Assembly: GCF_000226975.2 (NCBI RefSeq)
Contig: NZ_CP019285.1
Span: 1,426,001-1,490,000, forward strand
Direction: 5' to 3'
From: Halobiforma lacisalsi AJ5
GTDB taxonomy: Archaea; Halobacteriota; Halobacteria; Halobacteriales; Natrialbaceae
Length of the DNA stretch: 64,000 nucleotides
Shown here: positions 59,040 through 64,000 of the stretch, piece after piece
Numbering within the stretch: the stretch's first letter is position 1
Layout: the number at the start of each line of letters is the position of its first letter
Translations under genes and position numbers: made by a program
The notes under the pieces: model-generated
Told to the model about the DNA's origin: nothing
The model's input: only the letters and a program-made list of their open reading frames with translations
The model's database searches: none

Positions 59040-61748
59040 ATGACGAAAGTGACAATTGATGACTTCGTCGAGTTCGTCACGACTCACAACCGGATCGTGC
59101 TGCTCGTGATGCTGGCGCTGACCGCCGGTATGGTCGTCGGCGTCGCCGCCCTGGACACCGGCGGGCAAGCGGCCGAAGACGAGTTCCCCGAGACCGACCG
59201 GTCGCAGGCGGCCGACTACCTCGAGGAGCAGTACGCCGACGGAAACGAGCGCGGAGCCGCGTACGCGGCGGTCTACGTCGCGACGGAGGACGGCGGCAAC
59301 GCCCTCTCCAAAGCCGCGCTGCTCGATTCGCTGCGCTACCAGCGGGCGGTGACGGAACACGAGACGGTCGCCGACGCGCTCGCGGACGACGACCGAGGGG
59401 ACGGTTCCGGGCCGGCGGTCACGAGCGTAGCGAACCTCGTCGCCGTCCAGCTCGCCGAGGAGCCAAGCGCCGACCTCGAGACCCAGATCGACGCCCTCGA
59501 GGGGGCCGACGAGGAAGCGGTCGCGTCGCTGGTCGACCGCACCGTCGCCGACCACCCCGAGGCGGCGCGACTCGTGCCCGAGAGCTACGAGCCGGGAACG
59601 GCGACGGCGGAGAGCCACCGGATGCTGTTCCGGTTCGAAGCTGGCGCGGACGCGGACGCGAACTCGAACGCGGACGGCGACGGCGAGGAAGCCGTGGCCG
59701 GGGCACAGGAGGTCCTCTACGAGACGGCCGGCGAGTGGAGCGAGGACGGCCAGGAAGCCGGCGCGCTCGAGACGAGCGACGACGGCGAGCCCGCTCTCTC
59801 CTACTTCACGCTCGGAGAACCGGCAGCACAGGAGTCCGTCGACCAGTTGAACGAGAACACGATGGAACTGCTCGTGCCGCTTACGCTGGCGCTCGTGCTG
59901 GTCGTGCTGACGGTCACCTACCGCGATCCGCTGGACGTGTTCGTCGGTATGGTCGGGGTCGTCACTACGATCGTCTGGATGTTCGGAATCCTCGGCTGGC
60001 TCGGGATCTCGGCCGGGATGACGGCGTTCATCGGCCCGGTGTTGATCGCTGGACTCAGCATCGACTTCGGTTTCCACGTGTTCATGCGGTATCGGGAACA
60101 GCGGGGCGTCGCGACGGATGCCCGAGCCGACGCGGGCATTCGACCGTCGATGGGCCGGGCCGTTCGATCGGTCTCGGTCGCGCTCGGACTCGTCGCGATC
60201 ACCGGCGCCATCGGCTTCCTCTCGAACGTCGTCAACCCCGTCGGGATCATCCGGGAACTTGCCCTCGGGATCACGCTCGGGGTCCTCTCGGCGTTCGTCA
60301 TCTTTCTCACGCTCGTCCCGGCGCTGAAGATCAGCGTCGACGGGATCTGTGAGCGGATCGGAATCGACCGTCGCAAACGGCCACTGGGCGAGGGGGCCGT
60401 GCTTCGGCCGTTCCTCCGGAGCAGCGTCGTCCTCGCGCGCCGCGTCGCCCCGCTCGTCCTCGTCGTCGCGCTGGTCGCCGGCGCCGGCGGCGCGGTCGCC
60501 TGGACGGCCCTCGAGGAGGAGGGCGTCCAGCAACAGGAGGAACCGGCCGCCGAGTGGAAACAGGAACTGCCCGGGCCGCTCGCCTGGGAGGTCTCGGAGT
60601 ACGACCGGAACGATCAGTACGTCCGCGAGGAGTACCGGCCCGTCGCGGCCGCCGACGGCGACCGGTTCCAGTTGCTGATCGAGGGCGACGTCACGGAGGA
60701 CGACACGCTCGAACAGGTCCAGTGGGGCCTCGAGGTCGGCGAGCAACGCGGCGCGATCGCGGACGCGTCGGGCGACGCCGGGGACCTCCGGTCGCCGACG
60801 ACGGTGATGGCCTCGGTCGCCGCCGAGGACGAGGCGTTCGCCGCGACGCTCGAGGCGGCCGATACGGACGGCGACGGCGTTCCGGACGAGGACCTCGAGA
60901 CGGTGTACGACGCCCTCTACGAGGCTGCGCCGGGCGAGGCCGCGGGGGTGATCGAGCGAACCGACGGCGAGTACCGATCGCTTCGCGTCGTCGGCCCGCC
61001 GGAGCGGGCCGGGTTCGACGACGACCGCGTGGCGGACGTGGAGGCGATGGCGGCGTCGATCGAGTCTCCCGAGGCCGAGTCCGGGAGGGCGACCGACGCC
61101 GACCTCGCGGCCACCCCCGTCAGTGAGACGATCGTCGTCGACTCCCAGCTCGGCGAGATCACCGACGGGGTCGTCCGGGTGTTGCTCCTGGCACTCGGCG
61201 CGGTCTTCGCCACGCTCGCCGTCGTCTACCGGTACGTCCACGGGAGCGCGACGCTCGGAATCGTGACCGCGTTCCCGATCGCGCTGGTCACGGGGCTGGT
61301 CGTCGGCGGGATGTACCTGCTCGACGTACCGCTGACGCTGCTGACGGCACTGCTGATGAGTCTGGTGATCGGCCTCGGCATCGACTACGGCATCCACGTC
61401 AGCGACCGGTTTGCCCAGGAACTCGAGCGCGGTGATCCCGACCATAGGCGACGGCCGCTCGCGGCCCTCGAGCGGGCCGTCACCGGAACCGGCGGCGCGT
61501 TGCTCGGGAGCACGCTCACCTCCGCGGGCGCGTTCGCGACCCTGCTGTTGCACCCGCACCCACAACTCGAGAGCTTCGGGACGCTGGTCGTTCTCGCTAT
61601 CGTGACCGCCTTCGTGGTGAGCGTGTTCGTCCTCCCGAGCGCGCTCGCTCTCTGGGCGCGGTACGGGCGGTCGGGCTCCGGGATCGACGCCGAGAATCCC
61701 GCCGACGCCGATGGCGACGGGAAACCGGGAACGGAGGCGAACGCGTAG
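59040..61748 (+). CDS. RND/MMPL family transporter
   Basis: 902 residues with two repeats of six helices. The first helix is RIVLLVMLALTAGMVVGVAA, followed by a large loop of about 240 residues (with a repeat-encoded Ala/Asp/Asn run). Helices then resume with LLVPLTLALVLVVLTVTYRD. Conserved GLSIDFGFHVFMRYREQRG and GLGIDYGIHVSDRFAQELE are MMPL motifs in each half. It likely exports lipids or hydrophobic molecules using the proton/sodium gradient. Substrate unknown. Confidence 0.92.
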   Translation: MTKVTIDDFVEFVTTHNRIVLLVMLALTAGMVVGVAALDTGGQAAEDEFPETDRSQAADYLEEQYADGNERGAAYAAVYVATEDGGNALSKAALLDSLRYQRAVTEHETVADALADDDRGDGSGPAVTSVANLVAVQLAEEPSADLETQIDALEGADEEAVASLVDRTVADHPEAARLVPESYEPGTATAESHRMLFRFEAGADADANSNADGDGEEAVAGAQEVLYETAGEWSEDGQEAGALETSDDGEPALSYFTLGEPAAQESVDQLNENTMELLVPLTLALVLVVLTVTYRDPLDVFVGMVGVVTTIVWMFGILGWLGISAGMTAFIGPVLIAGLSIDFGFHVFMRYREQRGVATDARADAGIRPSMGRAVRSVSVALGLVAITGAIGFLSNVVNPVGIIRELALGITLGVLSAFVIFLTLVPALKISVDGICERIGIDRRKRPLGEGAVLRPFLRSSVVLARRVAPLVLVVALVAGAGGAVAWTALEEEGVQQQEEPAAEWKQELPGPLAWEVSEYDRNDQYVREEYRPVAAADGDRFQLLIEGDVTEDDTLEQVQWGLEVGEQRGAIADASGDAGDLRSPTTVMASVAAEDEAFAATLEAADTDGDGVPDEDLETVYDALYEAAPGEAAGVIERTDGEYRSLRVVGPPERAGFDDDRVADVEAMAASIESPEAESGRATDADLAATPVSETIVVDSQLGEITDGVVRVLLLALGAVFATLAVVYRYVHGSATLGIVTAFPIALVTGLVVGGMYLLDVPLTLLTALLMSLVIGLGIDYGIHVSDRFAQELERGDPDHRRRPLAALERAVTGTGGALLGSTLTSAGAFATLLLHPHPQLESFGTLVVLAIVTAFVVSVFVLPSALALWARYGRSGSGIDAENPADADGDGKPGTEANA
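59646..59681. repeat. Hexanucleotide repeat (GCGGAC-type, 6 units)
   Basis: GCGGAC twice, GCGAAC, TCGAAC, GCGGAC, GGCGAC, in the extracellular loop of the RND protein; encodes Ala/Asp/Asn/Gly. Confidence 0.65.
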
Positions 61749-61848
61749 TTCCCGGTCGTTCGGACGGTTCTGTCGGCCTCGGGGAACCCGGGTACCCGGC
61801 TTCGATCCGTTCGCGGGCCGGAGGCGGCTGCGGGTGTAGCTCGCAACC

Positions 61849-61854
61849 TTTATC
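61849..61854 (+). promoter_or_regulatory. TATA-like box of aIF2-gamma operon
   Basis: TTTATC, centred 45 bases before ATG 61897, predicts a leader of about 19 bases. It is the likely promoter of aIF2-gamma, PIN and rpo7. Confidence 0.5.
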
Positions 61855-61896
61855 AAGCGCACGGCGGAAGCCATATCTAAGATTACTCACCGTCTT

Positions 61897-63129
61897 ATGG
61901 CAGGAAATCAACAACCGGAGGTGAACATCGGGCTCGTCGGTCACGTCGACCACGGCAAGACCACGCTGGTCCAAGCGTTGAGCGGCTCGTGGACCGACCA
62001 GCACAGCGAGGAGATGAAACGCGGCATCTCCATCAGGCTCGGCTACGCGGACGCCACGTTCCGTCACTGCGAGGGCCTCGACGAACCCGAGTGTTACACC
62101 ATCGCCGAGAAGTGTCCGGACGGCTCGGAGAGCGAGCCGCTGCGGACCGTATCGTTCGTCGACGCGCCGGGACACGAAACGCTGATGGCGACGATGCTGT
62201 CCGGTGCCTCGCTGATGGACGGGGCCGTGCTCGTGATCAGCGCGAACGAACCCGTCCCCCAGCCACAGACCGAGGAGCACCTCATGGCCCTGGACATCAT
62301 CGGTATCGACAACATCGTCATCGCCCAGAACAAGGTCGACCTCGTCAGCGGCGACCAGGCCCGGCAGAACTACGAGGAGATTCAGGAGTTCGTCGAGGGA
62401 ACCGTCGCCGAAGACGCGCCGGTCGTCCCCGTCTCCGCGGGCCAGGAGGTCAACCTCGACCTGCTGATGCAGGCCATCGAGGAGGAGATCCCCACGCCCG
62501 AACGGGACCCCGACACCGATCCGCGGATGCACGTCGCCCGGAGCTTCGACATCAACAAACCCGGTACGACCGCCGACGACCTCGCCGGCGGCGTCCTCGG
62601 GGGGAGTCTGGTCCAGGGCGAACTCGAGGTCGGCGACGAGATCGAGATCCGTCCCGGCCGCGAGGTCGAGCGGGGCGGCCAGACCGAGTACGTTCCCATC
62701 GAGACGACGATCCGGTCGCTCCAGGCCGGCGGCGAGGACGTCGACGCCGCGACGCCGGGCGGCCTGCTCGGCGTCGGTACCGGCCTCGACCCGTCGCTGA
62801 CGAAAGGCGACGCGCTGGCCGGCCGACTGGCCGGTCCCGCGGGGTCGTTGCCGCCCACCTGGGACAGCTTCACGATGGACGTCGACCTGCTCGACCGCGT
62901 CGTCGGCACCGACGGCGGCGAGGTCGAGGAGATCAGCACGGGCGAGCCCCTGATGATGACCGTCGGCACCGCGACGACCGTCGGCGCGGTCACCAGCGCC
63001 CGTGAAGGGGAGTGTGAGGTCAACCTCAAACGCCCCGTCGCGGCCGAACCCGGCGCGAAGATCGCGATCAACCGCCGGATCGGCGCGCGCTGGCGACTGA
63101 TCGGGCTCGGCACGCTCAAGGAGACGTAA
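61897..63129 (+). CDS. eif2g: Translation initiation factor aIF2-gamma
   Basis: 410 residues, GTPase subunit of archaeal IF2 that brings Met-tRNAi to the ribosome. G1 [11 protein letters not shown]2 ISIRLGYA, G3 DAPGHE, G4 NKVD. The Cys-bearing knuckle [17 protein letters not shown] follows G2. Domains II and III end with [17 protein letters not shown]. It leads a cluster with a PIN protein and Rpo7. Confidence 0.96.
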   Translation: MAGNQQPEVNIGLVGHVDHGKTTLVQALSGSWTDQHSEEMKRGISIRLGYADATFRHCEGLDEPECYTIAEKCPDGSESEPLRTVSFVDAPGHETLMATMLSGASLMDGAVLVISANEPVPQPQTEEHLMALDIIGIDNIVIAQNKVDLVSGDQARQNYEEIQEFVEGTVAEDAPVVPVSAGQEVNLDLLMQAIEEEIPTPERDPDTDPRMHVARSFDINKPGTTADDLAGGVLGGSLVQGELEVGDEIEIRPGREVERGGQTEYVPIETTIRSLQAGGEDVDAATPGGLLGVGTGLDPSLTKGDALAGRLAGPAGSLPPTWDSFTMDVDLLDRVVGTDGGEVEEISTGEPLMMTVGTATTVGAVTSAREGECEVNLKRPVAAEPGAKIAINRRIGARWRLIGLGTLKET

Positions 63130-63149
63130 CACGCAACACGGTACGACGA

Positions 63150-63599
63150 ATGAGTACGCAGGGCCGGACGCGGGTCGCACTCGACACGAGCGCGCTGATG
63201 ATGCCGGTCGAACTCGACGTGCGACTGTTCGACGAACTCGAGCGGCTCCTCGGCGGTGCGCGACGCACACCCGAGGAAGCGAGCGGCGATCAGCCGCGAA
63301 CGGAGGGCTACGAGGCGATCACCCCCCAGGCCGTCCTCGAGGAACTGCGCCGCCTCTCCGAGAAGGGCGGACGGGAGGGGACGGCCGCGAACGTCGGCCG
63401 CGACCTCGCGACCGAGCGCTGTCTCGTCGTCGACACGGAAGCGTCGTACGCCGACGACGCCCTGGTCGAACTCGCCCGCGAGGGCAACGTCGACTACGTC
63501 GTCACGAACGACCGCCCGCTGCGTGACCGTGTGCTCGAGGCGAACGTACCGGTAATTGCATTACGCGGGAGAAACAAGTTAGCGATCACTCAACCATAG
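63150..63599 (+). CDS. FCF1-like PIN domain protein
   Basis: 149 residues. RVALDTSALMMPVELDVR carries the first PIN Asp, and VDTEASYADDALVELAREGN and VDYVVTNDRPLRDRVLEANV give the later acidic residues. It matches the Fcf1/Utp24-like PIN ribonucleases linked to rRNA processing in archaea. It begins 20 bases after aIF2-gamma and ends 1 base before rpo7; co-transcription is very likely. Confidence 0.9.
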   Translation: MSTQGRTRVALDTSALMMPVELDVRLFDELERLLGGARRTPEEASGDQPRTEGYEAITPQAVLEELRRLSEKGGREGTAANVGRDLATERCLVVDTEASYADDALVELAREGNVDYVVTNDRPLRDRVLEANVPVIALRGRNKLAITQP

Positions 63600-63600
63600 A

Positions 63601-64000
63601 ATGTACAAACGGGTCAGACTGAAGGACACGGTAGAAGTACCGCCGGAGGAGCTCGGCGACGTCTCGCCGGACCTCGTGAAGCGACTGCTGCAGGACAAAC
63701 TCGAGGGACGCATGGACGAGGAGGTGGGAAGCGTCGTCTCCGTCACCGAAGTCCACGACATCGGTGAGGGGACGGTGCTGCCCAACGAACCCGGCGTCTA
63801 CTACGAAGCCGACTTCGACGCCGTCACCTTCGACCCGCAGATGCAGGAAGTCGTCGACGGCACGGTCGTCGAAGTCGTCGAGTTCGGCGCCTTCGTCGGC
63901 ATCGGACCGGTCGACGGCCTGCTGCACGTCTCCCAGATCAGCGACGAGTACCTCGCCTTCGACGGCGAGAACCAGCAACTCGCCTCGAACGAGTCCAACC
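63601..64000 (+). CDS. rpo7: RNA polymerase subunit Rpo7 (RpoE'), 3'-truncated
   Basis: The first 133 residues: MYKRVRLKDTVEVPPEELGD opens the Rpo7 N-terminal domain, and GTVVEVVEFGAFVGIGPVDG starts the S1 RNA-binding domain. With Rpo4 it forms the polymerase stalk and aids open-complex formation and RNA exit. The C-terminus lies beyond the window. Confidence 0.95.
   Translation, partial: MYKRVRLKDTVEVPPEELGDVSPDLVKRLLQDKLEGRMDEEVGSVVSVTEVHDIGEGTVLPNEPGVYYEADFDAVTFDPQMQEVVDGTVVEVVEFGAFVGIGPVDGLLHVSQISDEYLAFDGENQQLASNESN

Noticed and set aside
58944-61874. Open frame of over 950 codons on the minus strand opposite the RND gene
   Set aside because: Shadow of the RND gene; low complexity with no recognisable domain.

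Overview
The window is a gene-dense stretch of a haloarchaeal chromosome. This rests on the high GC content, the strongly acidic proteome, archaeal information-processing genes (ribosomal protein L40e, Sec61-beta, aIF2-gamma, eIF1/SUI1, RNA polymerase Rpo7, Tsr3, NOG1-type and EngB GTPases), F420 enzymes, halobacterial DUF families and TATA boxes placed 25-30 bases before start codons, as expected for leaderless transcripts. The abundance of CTCGAG suggests Natrialbales, but that is only an impression. I see no integrase, CRISPR array, rRNA, tRNA or intact insertion sequence; the window reads as core chromosome with small accessory inserts.

Layout. 1-8.7 kb: partial riboflavin synthase, a membrane-anchored metallophosphoesterase, an M24-like protein next to a UvrD/Rep helicase, two small zinc-finger proteins, the SAMP-activating E1 enzyme UbaA, a Tfx-type regulator and DoxX. 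8.8-20 kb: rhodanese/MBL persulfide-dioxygenase-like enzyme, epimerase, a Rieske protein with a repetitive helical C-terminus, Tsr3, L40e, MBL hydrolase, DUF99, DsbB, type IV uracil-DNA glycosylase and a four-domain surface protein. 20-28 kb: F420-NADP reductase, thioredoxin, UspA, class III aminotransferase with an Lrp regulator, Sec61-beta, PdxT, DUF151 nuclease abutting HisE, a Cys-rich four-helix protein and arylamine N-acetyltransferase. 28-38 kb: NOG1-type GTPase, DUF389 membrane protein, 7TM-PAS histidine kinase, EngB, GNAT, hydroxyacid dehydrogenase, Nudix-eIF2B fusion, phosphodiesterase. 38-44 kb: hyuA-hyuB, then cofE and a Mer-like F420 reductase. 44.5-52 kb: a chemotaxis transducer, a cold-shock protein and the MoxR-DUF58-transglutaminase operon. 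52-64 kb: eIF1, rhodanese, DUF2237, an MBL hydrolase, a predicted nuclease (DUF5787), two divergent paralogous HTH/zinc-ribbon regulators, an RND/MMPL exporter, and the aIF2-gamma / PIN / rpo7 cluster.

The most unusual signals are: (1) eleven period-6 microsatellites, mostly inside genes, that insert alternating dipeptides (GD, GT, TE, DA, EY, HD) into proteins such as PdxT and a histidine kinase; (2) the Rieske fusion with at least three His-bearing helical repeats and two tandem palindromes just before its start; (3) M24-like and nucleotidyltransferase-like proteins that have lost catalytic residues; (4) DUF5787 read as a Cas4/RecB-like nuclease with a Cys cluster; (5) a 100-base hairpin element at 1951-2050 and four hairpins in a row at 34030-34229; (6) an A-B-B'-A' surface protein. 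F420 chemistry recurs (npdG, cofE, mer-like), as do sulfur and thiol genes (ubaA, two rhodanese proteins, thioredoxin, DsbB).
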